This document shows positions 1-10,956 of a DNA stretch of 64,000 bases, one piece after another; the stretch's first letter is position 1, and each line of letters opens with the position of its first letter. The translations under genes and the position numbers were made by a program. Source of the stretch: Eukaryota sp. TZLM1-RC (Eukaryota > Metamonada: BaSk clade); contig JAUPSS010000003.1 in NCBI GenBank assembly GCA_040285825.1, positions 496,001 to 560,000 of the forward strand, read 5' to 3'. The notes under the pieces were generated by a model. It had not been told where the DNA came from, searched no databases, and saw nothing but the letters and a program-made list of their open reading frames with translations.

Positions 1-3000
1 TATAAACGAACAAAAGATTATCAACAACAACAACTACATCTCCAGTAGTAGTAAAGCCTTTGAGTAGAGGAGTTTGAGGTGAAGAAAGACCACTGGTGAG
101 TGGTAAGGAGAGTGTTCGAATTGGGATCAGACGGAAAGAGTCCCATAAAGTGACTGTAAATGCATCATCGCAAGTAACAATAACATTGTAATTAGAAACA
201 ACATGGATTGCGCATACTGTACAACCAGAGAGCCGGAGACAGCCCACAAGCGAAGGACATACAATGTTACCCAAACAACCTGAATTACCCTTAAACAAAC
301 ATTTTTCGACGTCATAAACCTTAATAACAGAGCCAAGGACAACAAACAATCTATTACCATCAATGGCGAGAACATTATCTAGGTTTGAGCAACAGCTATC
401 AATGGAGTCAAAAAATAAATCATTAAAGTAGATGAAAAAAGTTGTTTTTGGTTTCGACTTTTGAACAACATAAAGTATTAAAGAATTACAGCATTTAATT
501 AGAGTTAGACAAAAGTCGATATTGAAGATCTTGACCATTACTGAATCCTCTTTCCTATAATACACCACATCATCCTCTATCCAATAGAGGCCAGTGATGT
601 TGGTATCGAGTTTGATTTTATTGACCACTTTCAGACGGTCTAAACTGGTCAAAGGGCTCCCTGACTGACATGTGGGTACTTTCCGTCGAGAAGGATGAGG
701 CCGAGGAAACAGTTGAATCGGCATCTGGCCATAATTCATAATCTGAACTTGACGAGCTTCACTCATAACACAGTCCTGGTCCTGGTCTTTTGCACTTTCT
801 TTGGAGTTTTGGAACTTTTTGATTCTACTTTTGCCATAAGTGAGTGGATGGAAAACATTGACAGATTCCACGGCAAATTTACCCCTCTGTTTATAACCAA
901 AAACTAAATCAATCCAATGTGGAAGGTACTGTGAAACCAGAGGACTTTCAAGGGCTTTCCTATGGAGAAAAACAAACTCTCTGGCATTACGGGCCCACAA
1001 AGGCAACTTGACATCATCGACAGGCTGCTGATTTTGTCGAACTCCAAGCTCCAGGCCGAGAGAATTCAAAAGTGATTCATCGTTATAAAACAATTCCGGA
1101 ACCAGCTCTTTAACATCTTGCATAGAAGTCATCCCATTACCAGATACACCACCCCAAGTGAGGGTAATGTCATGAAACAGTCTGTCTGGAAGATCGTATT
1201 TGCCATCATTGAGAGAGCGGTGGAGAGTTGCAAAGGGCTCTAGCCTGACCAAATAGTATAGAGCAGTAGATGCATTCGAAAAGTGAGATCCATAATGATA
1301 GGGAGTTTCGTCCATCGACAGAAGCTCATAATAACGCTCAATAAATCTTTGCATTCTGACTGGATCTTGTGCTCCAATAGGTTTGGTTAGATCACGGTAG
1401 AAACCAGGGTTGGAGAGGTCAAAATTTGAGGAATTATGATCCTTAATAATGACAGGAAAAACTGGATACTGTGTCACGTCATGAAAAGATCGTCCTGCAG
1501 CTTGATTGAGCCTTAATAGATACTCAAAATTTGTAAGCCTGCCTTCAATCCAATCTCGAGTCGTCGACTCAGTTTTAAGAGTCTCTCTGTGCTCGCCTTC
1601 CTTTTCTACCCCGTCATCTTGTTTAGAGCTTGATGACGTATGATTACGTGCCAAATGATTAGTGATTGAATCAAAGGCGGCGTCCCTTGTTGCGGTGCAC
1701 TCAAATGCAATCAAAAAAGAAATACAAGCTGATCCTTTCTTGCCAAATATTTCCAAGGCCTTGTCATCTAGCAAAAAGGTTCTCTTGTAAGCTCCCAAGA
1801 TTTCAGTATATCTATAGGAAAACCAATGACCCCCAGTCTGTACATACGCGGTGTTGATGCTCTCATCAGGAACAAGCGGCGACCACCAATCAATCAGCTC
1901 TGGTCCATTACATCCAGATTCATCATAAGAAGAGAGAAAATTCATAGCCTGGGAAGAGCAATGTTGGTGTAGTGGACGGAAATGTAATGAATCTTGGGAC
2001 AGCAAAAGCTCGCCATTCACCTTTCCAAAAATTGAAACTTTGACACAGGGATGTGCTTCACCTGTCTTGTCAACTAGCAAGATATCACCAATGTTGTTAC
2101 ATGAATTATGTCCAAGATCTACTGGTTGGTTTACACTGTAAGCACTGTTGACATCAAGTTCAAGGCGGGGATAAACCCCATTGCATTCAGTTGGATCAAC
2201 CTTGAACGAAATTTTTGGAGGATCGAATTTGATGAGCTCCTTCTCGTCACAACAACGTGTCAAAGAATCCCACAAAACCAAATTTTTATGTTGAATAGTA
2301 AGGTTAACCGCACTGGCTCTGATAGCACGAGCACTCTTTCTTTTGGAAGACCTTTGAGCAAAAGTGGCATAAATTTGGAAGGACTTTTGTATAAATCCAT
2401 CAACAAGCTTTTTTGCTGAAATCTTTTGATTTTCATATGAGTCATTATCAACCTTGCTAAATTCATGATTACCAAGAGTTTTCAAAGCTTCTAACCGCAA
2501 AGTTTCTTGGCGTGTGAATGCAGTTTGAAGTCTTTCAGACCAAATTTGATTTCCCTTGAATCCTACATCAATAAGCAAAGGAGTCAAAATGCTTTGAAGA
2601 GGCCCAAAGCCTTGTGACCAGGTAAGAGGTAAAGACTTTGCAATTCTGACAAACTGAGTTTTTTGGTTCCTGGACAGTGATTTTTTAACACTAGGGGTAG
2701 TGACAATTGTTAAAACCAATGACCTAAATAAGTGAAATGCCACTGAAAGCACTTCTTCTTCCAACCCAGATGAATTCAAAAGAAAATTCAACTTAAACAG
2801 AACAGTAGTCGTGAAATTTTCCAGAATCAAAACTTTTTCAATCAAAACACGTCTAATTTCCCCCGATGGAATTAAATGTGCCTTAAGAATTGGTAAACAA
2901 TTCCTAATGCAGTGAGCAGATGTGGAAGCATAAAACAAAACACAAAGGACAATGGAGCCATAAACATCACAGATTGCTTTGGAGAGAGCAGAGACATTTG

Positions 3001-6000
3001 AATTGATAATAAATGTGGAGTAATTGGTAGCTGATAGTATTGTGCCTATCGATGAAGATCTCGACCTAGAAGGCGATGAACTCAATGAAGAATTCAATGT
3101 TGAAGTCATTGCACCAGAATGACCATGACCGTTGATGATGGAAAAGGAAGCAGTGAGGGCTTGCAAAATAATGAGACAAATATCAGAAAACTTTTGACAC
3201 AAGCAATCTTGCCCTTCTTCACCTTCTTTTAAACTAAATGCTGAATTAAAAAACAAAGAAGAAGATGAAGGATTCCAGCGAACAATTCTCGGCAGAATAT
3301 CTACAGAAATAGTAAGTAAATCTCTTATAGAGGGTAAAACCAAATCTTGGCTGGTGCAAGTGGTTATGGAATCATAAAGAACTGATAAATACCTCTTGAA
3401 AAACAAATACTCAATGGATATTACAGAGTGATGAGGGACAATTCCTCGCAAGGAAAGTGAATTGAGAAATAAGGGAAACAGGCAAGGTTCTGACTGGTCA
3501 ACAATGCCAAAATCTTCAAGAATTTTTTTAAAAAACTTATAATCACCTAGGTTCAGGTCAAAGATGGTCAATGCCGATGATGGAAAGTCACACATCAACA
3601 CACAGTCAGAAACAAGGTCAAAAAGCAGCTGAAAAGTGTCAAAGCAATCAACATACAGAGCATCGGTACACGTGTTCGAATTCTTTATACAATCCAGTAA
3701 GCCAAAGAGCGTGCAACAGGTTGAAACAAGATACAAAAAGGGTTTAGACCCTGATTTTTTCCCGGCAATTCCTGATTCAATCAAACCCTTGACCTCACTT
3801 GACTGATTGTTCATTTTGATTGACGTCACGTGATCTTTACCAGTCAAGCAAGAAGCTGAACAAGCCAGTGTTAAAAACAAGTCAGGTATCCCTCCTAAAC
3901 CATCCCGAAGAGAGTGGGTAAAAGAACGAATTACTGGCAAAACTTTAATTAATTCTGATGAAAATCCGATAAATTCTGGTCTTAAAGACTTGACACCATT
4001 AAGTAAAGCCCCACAAACTGTGGTGAGACAGAAAGGATTTATGCTGTCTGATGTCACTAGTAGGGTAAGAACGTCGCGTAAGTATGTACAATTAACTGAA
4101 AAAGAAGAAAAAACACTGCTTAAATGGTTATAACCATTAATTGAATGGAATTTGGCAGAAAATTCTTTTTCGTGTAAAAGTAAATTAATCAAAGATATCA
4201 AACCTGGGAACAACGCTCCTGAATCAGGTAATAAAGCTACCAGGAGCTTCAAAGGGTGTAGAGATAGAAAATGTGGAATCAATTGCTTGAAATCTTCTAA
4301 ATGTTTTCTTATTACCTCTAACAATTGACGACCCAATAGAGATTGAGAATCATTATCAGAAGGTTGGTGCTCAGAACCACTCTCACATTCAGGAGAGCTT
4401 TCTGGTGAAGGGGACTGTCGAGAGTAATTCACAGGGAAAACAAATAGGTAACACGGGTGATTGGAAAGAGCACAACGAAAATACAGCGAGAGCATAATTG
4501 TTTCAGAGATCTTGGCCTTGAGATTTCTATCATTTGAAATGACCTGTTTCAAGCCTTCTACTGGGTGGTGTTTGAGCGCTCCTTTACGCAAAGTCTCTAC
4601 CAAATCATCGAAACATTCAAGCTTGTGGTAAACAAAATCACATAGGGCGCAACTGGAATCTTGCTCGTATTTACAGGTGCAGACAGCAATGGAGTCAAGA
4701 ATGGCTGAGATAGGGGAGATGAGGTCCAAGTCAATTACCTTGGTGGAGAAACAAATTCTAATGATGAAATCAACAAAGTTAATACTGAAAAGTCGTTTTC
4801 TATTAAAAATAAACAACCTGAAGCAACAATCACAAAACTGACTAGTTTTTAGGGTAAAATCTGTCTTATTTGACCGAAAAGACAAGACAGAAGAGCTTCT
4901 GCTTATAGAAGGAGAGGTGTTATTTGAACTAAATGATGACGTGACCGGTCTTGGTGAGTCAATGGGTGAACTGAGTCTATCAAGTCTATTATAAAGTGGA
5001 CTTCTGGAAGATTTTGCCGGAGATTTAGTCGAATAACGCGAAATAACTGGCAAGCAAGCAGCAATTGAAGAAAGAGCAGCCACCAAATCACTTGCTCTGG
5101 ATAGTTTCCTATTCCACAGCTCCCATGAAAAAATTATTCGAAGGTTTCCTTCTTCGTAAATCAATCCTGTAGATTGATTGCAATCACAAAGATAATCAAA
5201 AGTGATTGAAGACCCTAGAACAGACTTGATAAACGATGACCTTGGATTACTGGCTAGAGAAAGAAAAACTGAATGTAAGTGTCGAGAAAAAAACTCCAAA
5301 CGTAACCTAAAACTGCTCTGAGTTACCTTAAACAAAACATCTGCGGAAAGAGAATTAGGTATTGCACAACATTTGACAAAAGAATCAAGAAAATTATAAT
5401 CATACAAATGTGAAATCAAATCAAAATGATTGATTGGATTTTGATTGATTGATGGAGTAATCACATAATCAACTGATTGCTTACTGACTGTTCTTACTTC
5501 TGGGGCCTTGGTGACCTCTCCTGAAGGTAAAATCAATTCAGAAATACTCTTAAAATTAAAAACAAATAGAGGAGCCGAATTTGACTCAAATAAGAAATTG
5601 CAACTTCTTAAATTATTGAATTCCTCATCCAAAAAGACCCTATTTAAAACACTTGAGCTTGAATTGGCAACAGAAAACAAACCGATTCTGTTGCAGTAAT
5701 CTGGTCTGGTGGCACTAACAACACCATCTGAGCAGAGACTGAGAGGATGTGTAGTAGAAAGGGGAGAGGAGCACGTGATGACGTGTAAAAGGTCAATATT
5801 GAGGGGTTTATTGAACATTGTAGAAGAAAAAACATCAACAGCAAAATTACTTTTGCCCTGACCATCGTGATCTATTATTGACCGTATCACGTGATTATGA
5901 CCTGAAAAGGGGAAACTTATTGGAATTGATGAAATCAACTGTGTTCCAATGAATAAAGCCAGGTTATTGGGCTGGTGAATCACACTTACTAGACTATATT

Positions 6001-7096
6001 TGTTCAATAAGCTTGAAATAGGCAAATTAAAAGATATACCATCCAGTGGAAATTTCAAAGAAGGATCCAATGACGGAGAATGCCTTAGGAAGGAGTGGCC
6101 ATATGTAAGTGAAAGCCTACAATTGGTACTATTATTGACAAGCACCAGAGAAATATCCAGAATTAACTTGTTAGATTCGGTAGCAAGGTTTAACAAACTC
6201 AAGGAAAAAGAGGATGTTGATTGGTCAGAATTAGGAAAACTTTTGACCTTGATTAATGAGCTAAAAGTCCATCCTTTTGGACCAGGAAAGGGCACAGGAC
6301 CAAACGCTGGGAATTCAAGAGAAATGTTTTTAGAAAAGTCAAAGCAAAGCCCCTGATCATCAATGAAATCTCCAAAGCGAACAGAATCTCTAAACTCTGT
6401 GCAATGTAATAGTAAACTTCCAGTAATGTCGATTGGCAAAGGATCAAGACCATAAAAACCGGTGTAATCGGTATAACCATTAGGGTAACAAGGGAGGGGA
6501 TTCGTAGAGAAGCTTTGAAAAAGATAAAAAGCCAAACTCTTTGGACAGTTCGTTTTACAAATTCCACCAAGAATAGAGAGAATACCAGTGGATAGAGGAG
6601 AGGAGAGAGATTTAGTGAGAATTCTACAACAGGTAGCTGAAATCAAATGTAAATGATCATCATTAAAGACAATATTGGAATGAAGAGCAATGTCAAGAAG
6701 AGAAAGGAATGAATTGACCAGTAAAGAAGTGGGTGACAAGGCAAACAGAGAAATGTTGTCCTCAACAACAAGAAAGAATGTGCAGAGTAGATCGGGGTTC
6801 ATTGGGGAGAGGGAAGGCTGAGGAAGTTTTGGTAGGTCCTTTACATGGTCTATACATGCACAGATGGATAGAGAATATAAAGAACAGGGATCAAGGAGAG
6901 AAGAGAGAACCGTGTAGAGGAAGCAAGAGCAACCACGTGTAGATCTGATGAGGGACTGGTGTAGAACAGAACGAAAAGCTGGAATATGTGTGTCGAAATC
7001 AACAGAATCAATGTAGTCCTTAATTGCAGGTAGGGAAGGACAAGGGCGGTGATAACAAGATGTATATGGAAGATTAACTATGTCCAGACAGTTCAT
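1..7096 (-). CDS. Giant BEACH-WD40 protein (C-terminus beyond window)
   Basis: A single open frame runs from an ATG at 7096-7094 to the left edge, at least 2,365 codons with no intron. I checked the same frame at the start, at about 1480 and at positions 2-70. The first two-thirds is helical and unrecognised. Around residues 1,800-2,080 is a BEACH domain: the stretch at about 1,560-1,330 reads NFEYLLRLNQAAGRSFHDV, then QYPVFPVII, LSNPGFYRDLTKPIGAQ and, further on, LPLWA and WIDLVFG. Below about 700 the beta-rich sequence fits a C-terminal WD40 propeller. BEACH proteins (LvsA/B, LYST, neurobeachin and WDFY3 families) are large scaffolds in membrane traffic, lysosome biology and autophagy. The exact subfamily cannot be decided without the N-terminal match and the missing C-terminus. 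An in-frame stop lies upstream of the ATG and no earlier in-frame ATG precedes it. Confidence 0.88.
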   Translation of the reverse strand, partial: MNCLDIVNLPYTSCYHRPCPSLPAIKDYIDSVDFDTHIPAFRSVLHQSLIRSTRGCSCFLYTVLSSLLDPCSLYSLSICACIDHVKDLPKLPQPSLSPMNPDLLCTFFLVVEDNISLFALSPTSLLVNSFLSLLDIALHSNIVFNDDHLHLISATCCRILTKSLSSPLSTGILSILGGICKTNCPKSLAFYLFQSFSTNPLPCYPNGYTDYTGFYGLDPLPIDITGSLLLHCTEFRDSVRFGDFIDDQGLCFDFSKNISLEFPAFGPVPFPGPKGWTFSSLIKVKSFPNSDQSTSSFSLSLLNLATESNKLILDISLVLVNNSTNCRLSLTYGHSFLRHSPSLDPSLKFPLDGISFNLPISSLLNKYSLVSVIHQPNNLALFIGTQLISSIPISFPFSGHNHVIRSIIDHDGQGKSNFAVDVFSSTMFNKPLNIDLLHVITCSSPLSTTHPLSLCSDGVVSATRPDYCNRIGLFSVANSSSSVLNRVFLDEEFNNLRSCNFLFESNSAPLFVFNFKSISELILPSGEVTKAPEVRTVSKQSVDYVITPSINQNPINHFDLISHLYDYNFLDSFVKCCAIPNSLSADVLFKVTQSSFRLRLEFFSRHLHSVFLSLASNPRSSFIKSVLGSSITFDYLCDCNQSTGLIYEEGNLRIIFSWELWNRKLSRASDLVAALSSIAACLPVISRYSTKSPAKSSRSPLYNRLDRLSSPIDSPRPVTSSFSSNNTSPSISRSSSVLSFRSNKTDFTLKTSQFCDCCFRLFIFNRKRLFSINFVDFIIRICFSTKVIDLDLISPISAILDSIAVCTCKYEQDSSCALCDFVYHKLECFDDLVETLRKGALKHHPVEGLKQVISNDRNLKAKISETIMLSLYFRCALSNHPCYLFVFPVNYSRQSPSPESSPECESGSEHQPSDNDSQSLLGRQLLEVIRKHLEDFKQLIPHFLSLHPLKLLVALLPDSGALFPGLISLINLLLHEKEFSAKFHSINGYNHLSSVFSSFSVNCTYLRDVLTLLVTSDSINPFCLTTVCGALLNGVKSLRPEFIGFSSELIKVLPVIRSFTHSLRDGLGGIPDLFLTLACSASCLTGKDHVTSIKMNNQSSEVKGLIESGIAGKKSGSKPFLYLVSTCCTLFGLLDCIKNSNTCTDALYVDCFDTFQLLFDLVSDCVLMCDFPSSALTIFDLNLGDYKFFKKILEDFGIVDQSEPCLFPLFLNSLSLRGIVPHHSVISIEYLFFKRYLSVLYDSITTCTSQDLVLPSIRDLLTISVDILPRIVRWNPSSSSLFFNSAFSLKEGEEGQDCLCQKFSDICLIILQALTASFSIINGHGHSGAMTSTLNSSLSSSPSRSRSSSIGTILSATNYSTFIINSNVSALSKAICDVYGSIVLCVLFYASTSAHCIRNCLPILKAHLIPSGEIRRVLIEKVLILENFTTTVLFKLNFLLNSSGLEEEVLSVAFHLFRSLVLTIVTTPSVKKSLSRNQKTQFVRIAKSLPLTWSQGFGPLQSILTPLLIDVGFKGNQIWSERLQTAFTRQETLRLEALKTLGNHEFSKVDNDSYENQKISAKKLVDGFIQKSFQIYATFAQRSSKRKSARAIRASAVNLTIQHKNLVLWDSLTRCCDEKELIKFDPPKISFKVDPTECNGVYPRLELDVNSAYSVNQPVDLGHNSCNNIGDILLVDKTGEAHPCVKVSIFGKVNGELLLSQDSLHFRPLHQHCSSQAMNFLSSYDESGCNGPELIDWWSPLVPDESINTAYVQTGGHWFSYRYTEILGAYKRTFLLDDKALEIFGKKGSACISFLIAFECTATRDAAFDSITNHLARNHTSSSSKQDDGVEKEGEHRETLKTESTTRDWIEGRLTNFEYLLRLNQAAGRSFHDVTQYPVFPVIIKDHNSSNFDLSNPGFYRDLTKPIGAQDPVRMQRFIERYYELLSMDETPYHYGSHFSNASTALYYLVRLEPFATLHRSLNDGKYDLPDRLFHDITLTWGGVSGNGMTSMQDVKELVPELFYNDESLLNSLGLELGVRQNQQPVDDVKLPLWARNAREFVFLHRKALESPLVSQYLPHWIDLVFGYKQRGKFAVESVNVFHPLTYGKSRIKKFQNSKESAKDQDQDCVMSEARQVQIMNYGQMPIQLFPRPHPSRRKVPTCQSGSPLTSLDRLKVVNKIKLDTNITGLYWIEDDVVYYRKEDSVMVKIFNIDFCLTLIKCCNSLILYVVQKSKPKTTFFIYFNDLFFDSIDSCCSNLDNVLAIDGNRLFVVLGSVIKVYDVEKCLFKGNSGCLGNIVCPSLVGCLRLSGCTVCAIHVVSNYNVIVTCDDAFTVTLWDSFRLIPIRTLSLPLTSGLSSPQTPLLKGFTTTGDVVVVVDNLLFVY

Positions 7097-7315
7097 TATC
7101 TCTCTTGTTGGGAGATGTATGTAGTTGATGTGTTTATTAAATTTGCTTTATTTTTCACTATGACTATGCCAACTATGACTAGATTTTACTAGTCAGTAAT
7201 CAAGGAAAACTTAAATTGAACCCACTGAAATTGATATAACCCTCATGGGATTGGCTGTCATTTCAAGGAAGAATTATCAAATTAAAAACCCAAAACATGA
7301 AATCCATTTTCATCA

Positions 7316-10183
7316 TGCTTCATTGATTATCAATACTTCAAATCTGTTTCTTTTGAGAAATTGAATTCATCCAATTCCTCGTGCAGGTCGTTGATGTGTT
7401 GAATTTTTAAAAACGTTTTTAACCACACAGTAGTATTAAAGTGTCTTCTGGGTTGTCAAACAGTTGAACAAGATTTTTGAACAACCAACTTTCAGTCTTT
7501 TGCTTGTGAATAAAAGCTTGTATTTTATGAATGATCCACAAGTCAAAACTGTAAAAGTCAATTGTCAAAAAATTTGCCGAAGTTTGGCAACCACAAAGTT
7601 GGAAAAATCCTAAAATGTTGCTGAATTGGCAGCTGATGCAGATAATTCAGTGTTTGCATCTTCAATTGTCATTCCGTTAGACTCTATCATTTGGTTCTTG
7701 TTGTATTCTACCTCAGTATACTTTGTCTCCCATCGTGTTTGTTTCTCATGCATCCTACTTATCAAAGGCCAGGACATCTGAGTCATTCTCAATTATTTGA
7801 ATTTCTTGTCTTGATTCATCACCCGACTATTTCTTTGCTGTTCAGTTTCATGTTTAAGCACCATAACTAATTGCTGATCCGTTTTTTTACTCCCAAAAAA
7901 CAATAAATGACGTTTTCCAGAATTTTGCCTTGAAAAGTATCAACAACAACATCATCAAGTTATAAATCAGAAATATGAGCCTTGCTGTCTGGCTTACGGT
8001 TCTGACTTTGTAAATTATGACGAAGATTCTACAAATTCTAATATTCTATTAAATTTTAATTTTTATCTGTGTGGATAATGTTGTTGAATTTATAAATCTT
8101 TTGTTTGAACATTGGTTTGTTTAAATCAAGAAAATTAGATCATAAGTAAGATTGCCCAGATGGTTTGAGTCTATGAACTTGGTCTTGTGTATTGACCATT
8201 TTTAATCTCTGATCTGGCAACAATTCATCCATCAATGTTTGTCTAATGATTGTCCATATTGTTTTTGTATTATTATGAAAATATCCTGGACATACAGTGG
8301 TTGAAACAGAAGAATTATGATATGGTTTTTTCTCTCTCCTGGTGATATATTGGGCAATTGTAATTGCTGGTTTTAGAAATATTTGATGATCTTTTTCAAC
8401 AGCATTTGCAAGAAAATGTGTATCCACTGGAAATATGTTATTAACTAAACTCTGGTAAGTGACCAAATTCTCGATTTGACAAGTCAATGGCTCAATAAGA
8501 CCTTCAAATATGTCTGTGAGTTCATTATTTCTTATATCATGTTGTTCACATAAATCGAAAAATTCATCAATTGGAAGGTCTGAAATATTTTCTGGATGAT
8601 GAAACAAAGAACTCAAGCAATTTCTGTCATCAACTAAAAACAAGTTTTTGAATCGACGAAGCCTAAATCTATATAGTGAAGTAATTGTAGATAATGACGT
8701 TTAGTATCCACGCAGCTTTCGCATTTCTGAAAACACATTTTTCAAATATGGTTTGTCAAAATACACATTAATAAAACAATTGATATGTTTTTCATAATTT
8801 AATTTCTAATCATTCTCAAATTTGGGAAACATTAATGGGGCCATATACTGAGGTGGTCTACTGAAGCAATCAGTTGGAAATCGTGAAAACTGTTCAGGCT
8901 TGTGTCTTAAGTGATCAAGCTAACTCAATGTTTTGTTTAACTTATGTTGCTCAAAGGTAGTTCTTAAAGTATAAACTCCTTCAGCATAAACAAAGTCTTC
9001 AAGATTCTGTGGAAATGCAGTTCTTGGTTTTACTATTTTTTGCCCATAATACTCGGCTGAAATATAACGAATTCTGGCCATTAATGATTCATATAATTTG
9101 ACAGAAATTCGTGGTAATAGTAAATTACGTTCAAATCGGGACTGTAAATACAGCTTCAAGCAACATGTAGTATGAATTCGTAACTGTTGAAATTTTGAAG
9201 CAGTTTTTTTCAATTTGAGTACCACATTTGAATGTTTAACGATTGAGTTGACGGCGACATGAATGGTTTTATAAGATAATAAAATAAATTAAATTTTCTG
9301 AAACAACATGAAAAGTTTCAGACAAAGGATACAATCATGAAGCCCATATTGAATTAAATTTTGTCTCAATGGAAAATACGCTAAACAACTTAATAAAATA
9401 AGGGTAAATTTTTGATGAAGTTCGATCTTCTTTTCACAAATCATTTTATATGCCAAAATGCCTAAACCAAAATCGTATTGAATTTTGATGAATTACTTTG
9501 CAAAAACAGTGTGTCTAAAAGAGAAAAGCCTTTTTTCCTGATGCAACTTCTTTCCATCTTGGTAAAAGTTGATTGAGTACATCAATTGCTGAATCATCTG
9601 GAACAATGGAAAATGGTAAATCAAAATAATTTAATCGATTTTTCATAATTTGTAATTCGAGCTGCGTTAAATTGTGATCAAAAAGCAATGAGGTTGATGA
9701 TTACAAATTATGTTTAAAGACCTACGAAGCAAGGTTTTTTCGTCAGACATTATTTCTGCATGTATATCCATTTCGATAACAGGTAATCTGGTAATTTGAG
9801 GGCTTAATCTCAATACAAGTGAATACTTACTTTCCAAAAAGAAATTATGGCGGTCAAACCTTTCAACAACGACTGAAATTAAAAATCTTTTTGATCTGAG
9901 ATCCACTCATCCATTTGCTCATCAGTTTTTCTTTTCAAAAAATTTACACCCTCTTTTCTCTTTTTGGTAATTTTCATCAGGAGGGAGAAATTGGTTATCA
10001 TGATTGTGGTAAAGTTGGTCATCCTGAGAGGTTTCAAGATCAAAGCACATAGCAGTGGGAAGATTTGAATTTGTGGTCATTCATTTGAATTGAATCAAAG
10101 GATCAGGCTTGAAGCCAATAAGACTTAGCTCAATTTTTTTGCCCATACTCAGTTTCAATGGTTTCTTTGTCAAAATCTAAACC
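7316..10183 (-). pseudogene. Decayed exonuclease-Fanzor gene, 3'-truncated copy (A-)
   Basis: This is an inverted, diverged copy of the element at 27.3-32.3 kb, broken by many stops and frameshifts. Matching blocks include the exonuclease-like part (FDLET near 10.0 kb, the YxxxD motif near 9.34 kb), the Fanzor N-terminal helical part (9225-8920), a block at 8643-8140 and the pre-RuvC part at 7792-7610. It ends at about 7316, right after the conserved INEA stretch and before the TS-x-C-x2-C zinc-finger part, so the nuclease C-terminus is missing. At about 8,570 it keeps the uninterrupted site where the other copy carries a LINE. It lies 220 bp upstream of the BEACH start codon in the same orientation. 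Fanzor proteins are eukaryotic relatives of TnpB, RNA-guided RuvC nucleases. Confidence 0.75.
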
Positions 10184-10185
10184 AA

Positions 10186-10915
10186 CTTTGTTTTATGTTT
10201 AATAATTTTAGAATTTTCGGCAACAGACACCGGATTCTTGTGATTTGACTGAGCTAATGGTATGAAAGAATTATAACACACATCAGTTGATCTCACAACA
10301 GTAATGATAGTGGTACCATCAAGTCCTTCAAGCATTAAATCACCTTTGTTACGATTAAAAGAAGTCAAAGTGTCCTCATCAACCAAACGAGAAAGGAATG
10401 GTTCCAAATAGGAGACAAATTTTTGAGACTTAGACATACAAAAGAGCTGATCTCTAACTACATCATGGACTTTTGATCGAAAAGTAATAAAATGTTTACA
10501 GTTAAACAAATGATTTGGAGAAATGATAATAGAAATGATCCACATTTGTAAAGTAAATTATGAGGAACGTTTTTGAACCCAAATTAAACATCGAAGGCGC
10601 ATTGTACAAGAAAATGTGGTATCATCTAAAAGAAGACCATAAATTTGAAGAATTTGAGGAATTAAACAAAATGAAGAACTATTTTGAGTATCTAACAAAA
10701 AATTTGCGAAAGCGGGATTATCACTTTTGGTCGAGCCAAGACGAACATTAAAATCCAACCCTTCACAAACTATTGTTAATTTTTGTTGCAATTTTTTAAC
10801 ACAATTCCTCAAGTTAACTATTGTTCTAGGTGGTATTTCCTGCACATTATCGGGAAAGCATTTACTCCAGATTTCAGGAGGTAAACAATAGTTACGAAGA
10901 GTTGTTAAAGTGATG
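10186..10915 (-). mobile_element. LINE fragment (RT C-terminus and RLE domain), degenerate
   Basis: Two broken frames (10845-10558 and 10545-10177) align with the C-terminal half of the LINE at 29.2-30.8 kb: IWSKCFP, EIPPRTIVNLRN, NPAFANFL, then NCKHFITFRSKVHD and GDLMLEGLDG. They cover the region before the CCHC motif and most of the restriction-like endonuclease. Both ends are missing. The piece abuts the decayed Fanzor copy on one side and stops about 40 bp from the TRAPPC10-like start on the other, so it probably contributes to that gene's 5' flank. Confidence 0.75.
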
Positions 10916-10956
10916 AAGTTTTAAAACAATCATTTCTTCCTTCAACAATATTGTAT

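Noticed and set aside
5644-6570. Several minus- and plus-strand frames of 70-118 codons in 5.5-6.6 kb
   Set aside because: All are in other frames of the continuous BEACH reading frame.
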